From Streptomyces sp. MspMP-M5 (GTDB lineage: Bacteria > Actinomycetota > Actinomycetes > Streptomycetales > Streptomycetaceae), in the NCBI RefSeq assembly GCF_000373585.1, contig NZ_KB891923.1, positions 1 to 40,290 on the forward strand: 40,290 bases of DNA. The letters run 5' to 3'. Of this stretch, positions 21,268 to 29,066 are shown piece by piece; the first letter of the stretch is position 1, and each line of letters opens with the position of its first letter. The notes under the pieces are model-generated. The model worked only from the letters and a program-made list of their open reading frames with translations, did not search any database and was not told where the DNA came from. The position numbers were made by a program, and so were the translations under genes.

Positions 21268-24200
21268 CTAGTTGGTGCCGATCTTCGCCAGCAGGTCCAC
21301 GATCCGGGTCTGCACCTCGGCGCTGGTGGAGCGTTCCGCCAGGAACAGCACCGTCTCCCCGGAGGCCAGCCCCGGCAGCTGGGTCGGATCCAGGTCGGCG
21401 GAGGTGTAGACGACCAGCGGGGTGCGGTCCAGCAGCCCGTTGGCGCGCAGCCAGTCCACGATCCCGGCCCGCCGGCGGCGCACCTGCATCAGGTCCATCA
21501 CGACGAGGTTGGGCCGCAGCTGCGTCGCCAGCGTGACCGCGTCGGCGTCCGCGCCGGCCCGGCCCACCTGCATGCCGCGCCGCTCCAACGACGTGGTCAG
21601 CGCGCCCGCGATGGCGTCGTCCTGCTCGATGAGCAGCACCCGCGGCGGGTGGTTCTCGCTGTCCCGCGGGGCGAGCGCCTTGAGCAGCACCGCCGGGTCG
21701 GCGCCGTACGCGGCCTCCCGCGTCGCCTGCCCCAGCCCCGCAGTGACCAGGACGGGCACCTCGGCGGCACCGGCGGCCTGGCGCAGCGACTGCAGCGCGG
21801 TCCGGGTGATCGGCCCGGTCAGCGGGTCCACGAACAGCGCCGCCGGGTACGCGGCGATCTGCGCGTCCACCTCCTCGCGGGAGTTGACGATCACCGGGCG
21901 GTAGCCGCGGTCGCTGAGCGCCTGCTGGGTGGCGACGTCGGGCGCCGGCCAGACCAGCAGCCGGCGCGGGTTGTCCAGCGGCTCCGGCGGCAACTCGTCA
22001 TCCATCGGCGGCTGTTGACGCTCCATCACCTCTACCGCGCCGTTCGGCCCGTCCAGCGGCTCGGGCCCCTCGCTGCCCTCGTCGGGCGCCGAGATGGCGA
22101 ACGCACGCCCCTCACTGGCATCCATCAGATGCGGCTGCGGGGCCGGCTGCTTGGGCCGGGCGGGCGGCTGCGGACCGGCGGCCTGCGGCGGCAGGCTCCC
22201 GGGCGGCGGGGTCTCGGCGGCGGCGCCGCGCTCGCCCTCCGGCGGCGGCGTGGCGAGCTTGCGGCGCCGGCCGGAACCCGTGGCGGTGCCGCCCGGCGGC
22301 GTGCTCGCACCGGCCTGGGGCGCGCCGGCCTGAGGCGTACCTGTCCGGGGCGCACCGGCCTGGGGCGCGGGGGTCTGCGGTGCGGCGCCGGGCTGCGGTG
22401 CGGCGCCGGGCTGCGGTGCCGGACGCTGCGGATCGGCCAACTGCTGGGCGAACGGCACCCCCTGGCCGAGCGTGCGCACGCTGAACGCCCGCCCGGCGGC
22501 GTCCTCGGCGGCCGGCAGCGGCTGCCGGGCCTGCGGCGGCACGGCGGCACCCGGCGGCACCGGGCCGCCCGGTGCGGGCACGGCGGCGGGGCCGGCCGCG
22601 GGCGCGGCCTCCTCGGCGGGGCTGGGGCGGCCCCGGCGGCGGCCGGTGGGCGCGGCCGGAGCGGGCGCGCCGGCGACACCGGGTGCCGCCCCGGTACCCG
22701 CCCCGGTACCCGTACCGGTCGCCTCGGCCGGCACGTTCTCGCCCGCCGGTGCGGACGGCTGCGCGACCAGGCCCTCGGGGCCCGCCACGAACGTCCCGGA
22801 CGCCTCGGAGTCGGCCATCGCCGCGGCCGCGCGCTGCTCGGCGGCGGCCCGCCGCGCCCGCCGCCGACCGGTCGGCTCGGCGTCCCAAGTCCCTTGTGCA
22901 TCAGGCGAGTTGGGTGAGTTGGGCGCGTCGGGTGCCGCGCCGGACGGCTGCTGCCCGGCCGTGGCGTCGGGCGCCGCCTCCGGGCCGCCGGCCACCGGAC
23001 GGCGCGCCCGGCGCCGCCCCGTACCGGCCGCCTCCTGCGGCCCGGCCTCCGCCTGTACGGGAGCACCGGCGGGCACCGGCGTCCCACCGGAGAGCGCGGG
23101 CCGCGCCGGCTGCGCGGCCGACGGCTGCTGCGGAACCCGGTCCGCCGCGGCGGGCGGCAGTGCAAACGGGGAGCGCGGCGCGGCCGGAGCCTGCGCGGCG
23201 CCACCGGACGCACCCGCCGGGCCCACTGCACCCGGCTCACCGGCCGCGGCGGCCCGCTCGGGCGCCTCGGCCAGCGCCCGCCGCGCCCGCCGGCCACCGG
23301 CCGGCACCGGACCTGGACCCTGGGCCGGCATCGGAGCCGCCCCCTGCGCCACACCCCGCAGCTGTCCTGCCTGCTGCCCCGCCGACGGCCCGGCCTGCTG
23401 ACCTGCCTGGAGTCCCGCCTGCGGTCCTGCTTGCTGCCTCGTCTGCTGCCCCGTCTGCTGTCCCGTCTGCTGTCCCTGGGCCTGGCCCTGCGGCGGCACC
23501 GTCCCGAGCGCCGGGCCCACCGCGGGCGTCAGACCGTGCGCCGGACCGCCGGCCGGGGTTCCGCCACCGGCCCCGGACGGCAGCGCGGGCAGCGCCGAGC
23601 CCTCCGGCGCCGGCCGCGCCCGGCGGCGACCGCTCGGCGGCCCCGCCTCGGCGCCCATGGGCAGCCCCGCACCCTGGGTACCGTCCGCCGCGGACGCGGG
23701 CTCCCCGCCCGAGTGCCGCGCACGGCGCCGCCCGGTCGGATGCGCGCCGCCCGTACCGCCCTCCGTCTTCGTCCCCGCCGACGCCTCCGCGGCGCCGGGC
23801 AGCCCGTGGCCGTCCGTCCCCGGACCGCCCGCGTCCCCGCCGGCCGCGCCGTCACCGTCCGGCGCCGGCTCCGTGCCCTCGGCGGCCGCCCCGGCGGACT
23901 CCGCCTCCGGCTCGTCGACCAGCACCGGCAGCTCCAGTACGTACGCACTGCCGACCGGGCCGGAACCGCCCGGCACCTCGTGCGTCTGGATCAGCCCGTC
24001 GTGCATCCGCACGATCCCGCGGACGATCGGCCCGTGCACCGGATCGCCGCCGCCGAACGGCCCGCGCACCTCGATACGGACCACCTCGCCGCGCTTGGCC
24101 GCGGCCACCACGATCGTCGAGTCACCGGGCACCGGACGCCCGCCCGGCCCGGCGGCACCCTCGGCGACCGTCCGGCCGGTGGAATCCACCCCGGCCACGT

Positions 24201-25422
24201 CCGCGATCAGATGCGACAGCGCCTGCGCCAGCCGCTCCGCGTCGACCAGTGCCGCTATCGGCGGCGCGTGCACCGCGAACTGCGCCCGGCCCGGCCCGAT
24301 CAGCTCGACGGCGCCCTCCACACCGGCCGCGACCACCTGGTCCAGCGACACCTTGGTGCGGTTGAGCTTCTCCTGGCCGGAGTCCAGCCGCTGGTAGCTG
24401 AGAACGTTGTCGACCAGCGTCGTCATCCGGGCGTGCCCGGCCGCGAGGTGGTGCAGGATCTGGTTCGCCTCGGGCCACAACTGGCCCGCCGGGTCGGCGG
24501 CGAGGGCGCCCAGCTCGCCGCTCAGCTCCTCCAGGGGGCCGCGCAGCGACCGCCCCAGCACCGCCAGCAGCTGGGCCTGCCGGTCCGCCAGCGCGTCGTA
24601 CGGCCGCCGGTCGGTGAACGTCATCACCGCACCCACCAGCTGATCGCCGTCCCGCACCGGCGCGGTGGTCAGATCGACGGCGACCGGCCGGCCGTCCTTG
24701 GACCACAGCACCTGCCCGCGCACCCGGTGCTTGCGCCCGGACTTGAGGGTGTCGGCGAGCGGAGTGTCCTCCCACGGCAGCGCCGAACCGTCCGTCCGCG
24801 AGTGGTGGACCAGCGGATGCAGCTCCTTGCCGCCCAACTCGCTCGCCCGGTAGCCGAGGATCTGCGCCGCGGACGGATTGACGAGGACCACCCGGCCCTC
24901 GGAGTCGACGCCGACCACGCCCTCCGCCGCGGCCCGCAGGATCATCTCCGTCTGCCGCTGCTGGCGCGCCAGCTCGGTCTCGGTGTCCACCGTCCCGGCC
25001 AGATCCCGCACCACGAGCATCAGCAGCTCGTCGCCGGTGTAGCCGTTGCGGTGATCCGCGTAGGCCGCCTCGAAGGAGGACTCGTACGGGGTGCGGCCGT
25101 CCTCCAGATTGGCGCTGGTCACCTCGACCAGCAGCTCGGCGCCGTCGGTCCGCCGCGCGACCATCCGCGTCGGCTTCGTCCGCCCCTGGACCTCTTCGTC
25201 CCGGCGCCGCATCGACCCCGGGATCCGCTTGGAGTCGAAGGTCGGCAGCAGATCGAGCAGCCCGCGCCCGACCAGGGCCGTGCCGGGGGCCTCGAACATC
25301 TCCAGCGCGATGGCGTTGGCGTTGACGACGGTGCCGTTGCAGTTCACCAGCAGCAACGCGTCGGGGAGGGCGTCCAGTATGGCTGCGAGGCGAGCAGCGC
25401 CTCGGGATGGCCGGCTGCTCAC
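21268..25422 (-). CDS. Large PAS protein with degenerate histidine-kinase core and two receiver-like domains
   Basis: Start: GTG at 25422 has GGAGG 9 bp upstream. The 1384-residue protein has two PAS domains (about 12-130 and 155-285; AAILDALPDALLLVNCNGTV, MILRAAAEGVVGVDSEGRVV), a HisKA-like helix pair in which the usual SHELRTPL reads GRSLRGPL (His replaced by Arg, near 292), and a HATPase-like region without a clear N box (ALSHLIADVAG) or canonical G boxes. A Pro/Ala/Gly linker of about 640 residues follows, dotted with seven GRRRAR-type basic motifs. The C-terminus has two receiver-like domains: an atypical one (LFVDPLTGPI) and one keeping a central Asp (LVVMDLMQVRRRR). It looks like a catalytically dead relative of hybrid kinases that could act as a scaffold or allosteric regulator. 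Related long proteins occur in streptomycetes; I cannot name this one. Confidence 0.8.
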   Translation of the reverse strand: MSSRPSRGAARLAAILDALPDALLLVNCNGTVVNANAIALEMFEAPGTALVGRGLLDLLPTFDSKRIPGSMRRRDEEVQGRTKPTRMVARRTDGAELLVEVTSANLEDGRTPYESSFEAAYADHRNGYTGDELLMLVVRDLAGTVDTETELARQQRQTEMILRAAAEGVVGVDSEGRVVLVNPSAAQILGYRASELGGKELHPLVHHSRTDGSALPWEDTPLADTLKSGRKHRVRGQVLWSKDGRPVAVDLTTAPVRDGDQLVGAVMTFTDRRPYDALADRQAQLLAVLGRSLRGPLEELSGELGALAADPAGQLWPEANQILHHLAAGHARMTTLVDNVLSYQRLDSGQEKLNRTKVSLDQVVAAGVEGAVELIGPGRAQFAVHAPPIAALVDAERLAQALSHLIADVAGVDSTGRTVAEGAAGPGGRPVPGDSTIVVAAAKRGEVVRIEVRGPFGGGDPVHGPIVRGIVRMHDGLIQTHEVPGGSGPVGSAYVLELPVLVDEPEAESAGAAAEGTEPAPDGDGAAGGDAGGPGTDGHGLPGAAEASAGTKTEGGTGGAHPTGRRRARHSGGEPASAADGTQGAGLPMGAEAGPPSGRRRARPAPEGSALPALPSGAGGGTPAGGPAHGLTPAVGPALGTVPPQGQAQGQQTGQQTGQQTRQQAGPQAGLQAGQQAGPSAGQQAGQLRGVAQGAAPMPAQGPGPVPAGGRRARRALAEAPERAAAAGEPGAVGPAGASGGAAQAPAAPRSPFALPPAAADRVPQQPSAAQPARPALSGGTPVPAGAPVQAEAGPQEAAGTGRRRARRPVAGGPEAAPDATAGQQPSGAAPDAPNSPNSPDAQGTWDAEPTGRRRARRAAAEQRAAAAMADSEASGTFVAGPEGLVAQPSAPAGENVPAEATGTGTGAGTGAAPGVAGAPAPAAPTGRRRGRPSPAEEAAPAAGPAAVPAPGGPVPPGAAVPPQARQPLPAAEDAAGRAFSVRTLGQGVPFAQQLADPQRPAPQPGAAPQPGAAPQTPAPQAGAPRTGTPQAGAPQAGASTPPGGTATGSGRRRKLATPPPEGERGAAAETPPPGSLPPQAAGPQPPARPKQPAPQPHLMDASEGRAFAISAPDEGSEGPEPLDGPNGAVEVMERQQPPMDDELPPEPLDNPRRLLVWPAPDVATQQALSDRGYRPVIVNSREEVDAQIAAYPAALFVDPLTGPITRTALQSLRQAAGAAEVPVLVTAGLGQATREAAYGADPAVLLKALAPRDSENHPPRVLLIEQDDAIAGALTTSLERRGMQVGRAGADADAVTLATQLRPNLVVMDLMQVRRRRAGIVDWLRANGLLDRTPLVVYTSADLDPTQLPGLASGETVLFLAERSTSAEVQTRIVDLLAKIGTN

Positions 25423-25613
25423 GCGACGCTTCCTCCCTGTTACCGCACCTTGCCGACCCACCACGGCGGGTCGCTGGGATGGAGTCTACGGGCACATGCC
25501 GGGGACGCGGCGGCGGATGACGCCCCGCTATTGCCGCGCCCCGGCGCGACTCGCCGCGTGCCCGACATGTGCCCCTCGTCCTGACCTGGCGCGCTACTCC
25601 GGCACGAACCGGG

Positions 25614-26147
25614 TCAGGAAACGGTCTTGGGGAGCATGGGTTCGAAGCGGCCCCAGCGGTCGATCTCACACCCGTCGGTGCGCCGGAAGTCGGCGTTGAC
25701 GCGGCGCCCCGCCCACATCCCGCTGACATGCGCCCGCGCCGGACCGCCGTACATCATCGTGCACTGCGCGCCCTTCGGTACCGGGGCGAACAGGTCCTTG
25801 CCCCACCGCGTCATCCGGTCCAGCCGGTCGCAGGCCCGCCGCGCGTCGAGGTGGGACCCGCCCTGCGGATGGCAGTACAGCTCGAACCGGCCGTCCGTAC
25901 GCTCCGCCCCGGAGTCCCGGACGGTGATCGTCAGGTGATCCCGGCGCTGCCGGTCGGGGAACAGCCCGGGCACCTCGGCGTCCGGCGCGAAGTGCCCCAG
26001 GATCGGCAGCTCGTCGTGGTGGTACGGCAGCGGGATGGGGGCGGCGGAGGCGGCCGGCGCCATGGCGAGCGCGGGGACCGCGCACACGGCGGCCGCGGCG
26101 GCGGCGAGCAGCGACAGCGACCGGGACGGGATCCGGCGACGGGACAT
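25614..26147 (-). CDS. Secreted subtilisin inhibitor-like protein (SSI family)
   Basis: The 177-residue product has a long signal peptide (MSRRRIPSRSLSLLAAAAAA with cleavage around ASAA), then the SSI fold. Family landmarks are HLTITVRDSG, ELYCHPQGGSHLDARRACDR, FAPVPKGAQCTMMYGGPARA, GMWAGRRVNADF and GCEIDRWGRF. Four cysteines are placed for the two standard disulfides. By analogy with the classic MCPM-VYD site, the reactive loop here is QCTM-MYG, giving Met at P1, which favours inhibition of subtilisin-like proteases. SSI proteins are secreted and restrain the host's own extracellular proteases. Start: ATG at 26147, with AGGAG 9 bp upstream; GTG one codon earlier is too close. A stretch of about 25 extra residues precedes the usual mature start. 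Confidence 0.9.
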   Translation of the reverse strand: MSRRRIPSRSLSLLAAAAAAVCAVPALAMAPAASAAPIPLPYHHDELPILGHFAPDAEVPGLFPDRQRRDHLTITVRDSGAERTDGRFELYCHPQGGSHLDARRACDRLDRMTRWGKDLFAPVPKGAQCTMMYGGPARAHVSGMWAGRRVNADFRRTDGCEIDRWGRFEPMLPKTVS

Positions 26148-26432
26148 CACGGGCTCCTGAGGGCGAGTACGGGCGCTACCCGATCCATGCGCGGGACGGC
26201 CCGTACGGGACGTGGCGGCGGTACGCGGTCCGTACGCGCCGGAGGCGCACGACACGCGTGCGGCGCCGCGACCCCGACTCTCTAACGCCCCGCCGCCCCC
26301 GACGTTGCGCCGCAGGAACGTCTTTGCCGGGCGGCCCGCGGGCCTAGTACCGTAGAGGGCGATTGGTGACAGGCCACCGAGCTGTGTCATCATCTGGTCA
26401 CGCCACATCGCGTTCACGCGCGTGAGGTGTGT

Positions 26433-26523
26433 GGAGGCGTCGCCTAGTCCGGTCTATGGCGCCGCACTGCTAATGCGGTTTGGGTTTTACCGCCCATCGA
26501 GGGTTCAAATCCCTCCGCCTCCG
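26433..26523 (+). tRNA. tRNA-Ser(GCT)
   Basis: Acceptor stem GGAGGCG/CGCCTCC, anticodon arm CCGCA-CTGCTAA-TGCGG giving anticodon GCT, a long variable arm as in serine tRNAs, and T arm GAGGGTTCAAATCCCTC. The discriminator base is G. CCA is not encoded. Confidence 0.95.
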
Positions 26524-26538
26524 CTCTTACGTTTCATC

Positions 26539-26574
26539 CCAGGCCCGATCAATCGCGATCGGGCCTGGTTTTTT
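26539..26574 (+). terminator. Rho-independent terminator of tRNA-Ser
   Basis: CCAGGCCCGATC, loop AATCGC, GATCGGGCCTGG, then six Ts. Confidence 0.9.
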
Positions 26575-26948
26575 ATTGGGCGGAGGCGAGGGCGGGGAAT
26601 CGGGGACCGGCTGGAGAGGGCTTGGCCTGGGCGCCGGGCACCCGGTCTCACCGGTCTCACCGGTCTCCCGGTCTCCTGGTCTTGTCTCCCGGAGCCGGCT
26701 GCGGCGGCATTGTGCCGGCGGAGATTCAGCGAGGCTGTCGTCGTTACCGGGCCCGCCTCGGCGTCCCCCGCCCGGAGTTCGTCCGGATCATCGGGGACCC
26801 CGCCCGGCCCGGCTGACCCTCTCCTCGGCCGCAAAGGGCATTTCCGCAGGTCAGATGGGGTGCGGCAATCGGATTTCGCCTAACGGCGCAGGTCATGTAA
26901 TGTTGTTCCCGCAACGCCGACCGGCAAGAAAAACCGCCGGAAAGCCAA
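26575..26948. other. Intergenic stretch between the two tRNA genes
   Basis: About 375 bp. It has a short repetitive patch (CTCACCGGTCTC-type repeats, 26645-26680). No ribosome binding site precedes any of the short open frames. I see no gene; the promoter of tRNA-Arg must lie at the right end. Confidence 0.5.
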
Positions 26949-27021
26949 GCGCTCGTAGCTTAACGGATAGAGCATCTGACTACGGATCAGAAGGTTGCAG
27001 GTTCGAATCCTGCCGAGCGCA
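26949..27021 (+). tRNA. tRNA-Arg(ACG), integration site of the element
   Basis: Acceptor stem GCGCTCG/CGAGCGC, D arm GCT...AGC, anticodon arm TCTGA-CTACGGA-TCAGA giving ACG, T arm GCAGG-TTCGAAT-CCTGC, discriminator A. The gene is complete on this side. Its 3' part, from the anticodon loop onward, is part of the 44-bp att core and is repeated at 40135-40178. Confidence 0.95.
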
Positions 27022-27023
27022 CA
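26980..27023 (+). repeat. attL core (44 bp)
   Basis: Identical over 44 bp to 40135-40178. It spans from the first base of the tRNA-Arg anticodon loop to two bases past the discriminator. Sequences diverge immediately outside it. Confidence 0.9.
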
Positions 27024-27029
27024 CAGGTC

Positions 27030-27062
27030 AAAGGCCCCCTCGCTTCTAGCGAGGGGGCCTTT
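27030..27062. terminator. Bidirectional terminator between tRNA-Arg and int
   Basis: AAAGGCCCCCTCGC, loop TTCTA, GCGAGGGGGCCTTT: a 14-bp stem with A and T tracts at the ends. It can end both the tRNA transcript and the leftward int transcript. It belongs to the element, not to the original tRNA locus. Confidence 0.85.
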
Positions 27063-27085
27063 GACATCAGCGGGTGACATCAACG
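27063..27085 (+). promoter_or_regulatory. Candidate integrase or Xis arm site near attL
   Basis: Two TGACATCA motifs 13 bp apart (27062 and 27075). The 23-bp unit matches 40017-40039 at 21 of 23 positions, in the same orientation. Confidence 0.55.
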
Positions 27086-27101
27086 CGGGCGTCGGTGTCC
27101 A

Positions 27102-28385
27102 TCACGCGGCCGGCGCGCACCCCGGACCGCCCTCCTCGTCCTCGGTCGGCTCGTCAACCCCCAGGGCGTCGTCCATCCGGTCGGCCGCCGCCTTGAGAGT
27201 GGTCTGCATCACGTGCGCGTAGGTGTCCAGCGTCATCGTGATGGTGCTGTGGCCGAGTGTCTCCATGATCGTGCGGGCGTCGACGCCCTGGGCCAGCAGC
27301 AGTGAGGCGCACGTGTGCCGGAGGTCGTGCACTCGTACGCGGCGCACCTTGGCGTCCCGGCAGAGGATCGTGAGCATGCGATTGAGGCTGCGGGGATCCG
27401 TGGCCCGGCCGGTGGCGGTGGTGAAGACCAGGCCGTTCGGGTGGCCGGGGGCCGGCTGCCATTTGGTGCCGGCCACCTTCCGCTCCTGCTCCTGCTGCGC
27501 CTGGTGGGCGATGAGGGCCGCCACGCACTTCCGGGGCAGCGACACCGTCCGGAGCGACCGAGCCGTTTTCGGCGTGCCGAAGAGCAGTTCGCGCTTGATG
27601 CGCTGGAGGTTGCGCCGGACCCGGAGCTGGCCGGCGGCCAGGTCGATGTCCGACCAGGTGAGGCCGAGGGCTTCCCCGCGGCGCAGGCCGGTGGAGATGA
27701 GAAGCAGCCACAGGGCGTAGAGGCGGTGGTCGCGGGCCGTCCTGAGCAGGATTTTCGCCTCGGTGGCGTCCAACGGGCGTACCTCCTGGCGTTCGATGGT
27801 GGGCGTCTCGACGATGCGAGCGACATTGCGGGCGATGAGTTCTTCACGGACGGCCTGCTGGAGTGCGGAGCGGAGGACGGCGTGGACGTACTGGACGGTG
27901 CGGGCCGACGGCCGGCGCTTGCAGCACTTGTTCACGGCGCAGCACGTCCGGTCGTCCTTGCCGCGTGCCGCGTCGACCCCTCGCAGGCAGCAGAGGCAGC
28001 CGCCCTTGAACTCCGCCAAGAACAGCCGAATGTCAGTGGGGGAGAGGCGGTTGAGCTTCTTCTTGCCGAGGGCGGGTTTGATGTAGAGCCGTGAGAGCCC
28101 CTCGTAGCTGTTGAGCGTTGCGGGCTTGAGGCGGGTGGGCGCGATGGCAGCGAGCCAGTAGGTGAGGAAGTCGCCGAATGGCATGGCGGAGGTGGCGGCC
28201 GGGATGCCCTGCCGGGTCTTCTCCTGGAGTTCGATGAGCTTGCCGCTCACCTCCTCACGGGTCTTGCCGTAGACGAACTTCCGCACTCGCGTGCCGTCGG
28301 GCCGGTAGACGTACGCGGCTGCGTGATAGCGGCCGTCGGTGCGCTTCGTGATGGTGCCTTCTCCGTTGGCGCGCCTCTTGGCCAT
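27102..28385 (-). CDS. int: Site-specific tyrosine recombinase (integrase)
   Basis: The 427-residue product has an N-terminal arm-binding region (AKRRANGEGTITKRTDGRY), a SAM-like core-binding domain (about 65-190) and a C-terminal catalytic domain with all key residues: Arg235 in TGLRRGE, His353 and Arg356 in HDLRHTCASLLLAQG, His379 in TLGHSTITMT and the nucleophile Tyr389 in LDTYAHV. An unusual Cys-rich insertion sits in the core-binding domain at about 130-155 (CLCCL, then CCAVNKCC), possibly a zinc knuckle. It would recombine the 44-bp att cores in tRNA-Arg. Its ATG shares one base with the xis stop, so the two are coupled. The gene ends at a bidirectional terminator next to attL. Confidence 0.95.
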   Translation of the reverse strand: MAKRRANGEGTITKRTDGRYHAAAYVYRPDGTRVRKFVYGKTREEVSGKLIELQEKTRQGIPAATSAMPFGDFLTYWLAAIAPTRLKPATLNSYEGLSRLYIKPALGKKKLNRLSPTDIRLFLAEFKGGCLCCLRGVDAARGKDDRTCCAVNKCCKRRPSARTVQYVHAVLRSALQQAVREELIARNVARIVETPTIERQEVRPLDATEAKILLRTARDHRLYALWLLLISTGLRRGEALGLTWSDIDLAAGQLRVRRNLQRIKRELLFGTPKTARSLRTVSLPRKCVAALIAHQAQQEQERKVAGTKWQPAPGHPNGLVFTTATGRATDPRSLNRMLTILCRDAKVRRVRVHDLRHTCASLLLAQGVDARTIMETLGHSTITMTLDTYAHVMQTTLKAAADRMDDALGVDEPTEDEEGGPGCAPAA

Positions 28386-28690
28386 CAGGCAGCCTCCTCA
28401 AGCTTGTTGCGGATGTAAGTGCGGAGCGCGTCGAGGGGAATGCGTCGGGCACGGCCCTCGGTGAAGCTCGGCAGGGTGCCGGAGCGGATCAGGTCGTAGA
28501 CCTTGCTGCGGCTGAGCCTCAGAGCGGTCATGACCTCCGGGACGGTGAGGGTTTGGGGGCCGCTCGCGACGACGGTCAGCACGTTGAGACCTCCGGAAGA
28601 GGGCTGGACCTGCGAATGGAGTTGGTTCGGGGGCTTCTTGGGGCCCGCGCCTGTCCGAGGTGTGGATTTCTGCGTCATCGCGTCACGCAC
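28385..28690 (-). CDS. xis: Excisionase-type helix-turn-helix protein
   Basis: The roughly 100-residue product has a disordered N-terminus and then a MerR/Xis-like helix-turn-helix of the HTH_17 class: LTVPEVMTALRLSRSKVYDL, IRSGTLPSF, RRIPLDALRTYI. Such proteins bend DNA at att sites and steer the integrase toward excision. It lies directly upstream of int and overlaps it by one base. Start: GTG at 28690 or ATG at 28678; neither has a clear ribosome binding site, and the ATG gives a more typical length. Confidence 0.85.
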   Translation of the reverse strand: MRDAMTQKSTPRTGAGPKKPPNQLHSQVQPSSGGLNVLTVVASGPQTLTVPEVMTALRLSRSKVYDLIRSGTLPSFTEGRARRIPLDALRTYIRNKLEEAA

Positions 28691-28876
28691 GTCATTTGTG
28701 GCTCTGGCCTGTGGTTATGAGGTGACGCTGGCAGCTCGGGGCGTGTCACGGGGCGGGTCCGGAGTTCTGTCACCTGTGACGCGGGTGACGTGGGATGACG
28801 CAGGTTTGGCCGTTTGCGTCACCGCTGTCACCGCTGGTCAGGGGCCGCGATCGGGTGGCTGGTGACGTGGGTGACG
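28681..28876. repeat. GTGACG-rich array, candidate replication origin
   Basis: Perfect GTGACG or its complement occurs at 28681, 28722, 28776, 28785, 28817, 28862 and 28871. TGTCAC occurs at 28744, 28768 and 28826, and ATGACG at 28795. The array is in the 376-bp gap between the replication genes and xis, where an iteron-type origin would be expected. It could instead be the binding array of a regulator or of Xis. The rest of 28691-29066 has no gene I can support. Confidence 0.5.
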
Positions 28877-28996
28877 CAGGATCTCTTCTCTTAGGAAAAG
28901 AGGGGTGGTGTCTGTGGTGGTGCGGCGCGGTTTAAGGACGTGTAGAAGGAGCCGCTTCGCGGCGCGCCTTGCGCAGTGGCGGCAAGCCGCCGGAAC

Positions 28997-29037
28997 AGCA
29001 AGAGGAGCACGCCTCGCGCGGGGGTGCTCCTCTTGCT
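28997..29037 (-). terminator. Terminator of the replication genes
   Basis: A 14-bp stem, AGCAAGAGGAGCAC with its complement, separated by 13 bases, lies 30 bp past the stop of the leftward replication ATPase gene. Confidence 0.85.
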
Positions 29038-29066
29038 TGTTCAGTGTGGCGCCGTGGTGGCGCGGG

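Noticed and set aside
22572..25584. Long open frames opposite and alongside the large PAS protein gene
   Set aside because: Arg/Pro/Ala-rich shadow frames without domains; the leftward frame carries PAS and receiver motifs and a good ribosome binding site.
26622..26816. Short rightward frame between the two tRNA genes (ends IIGDPARPG)
   Set aside because: There is no ribosome binding site or start in a sensible place, and it is too short to judge.
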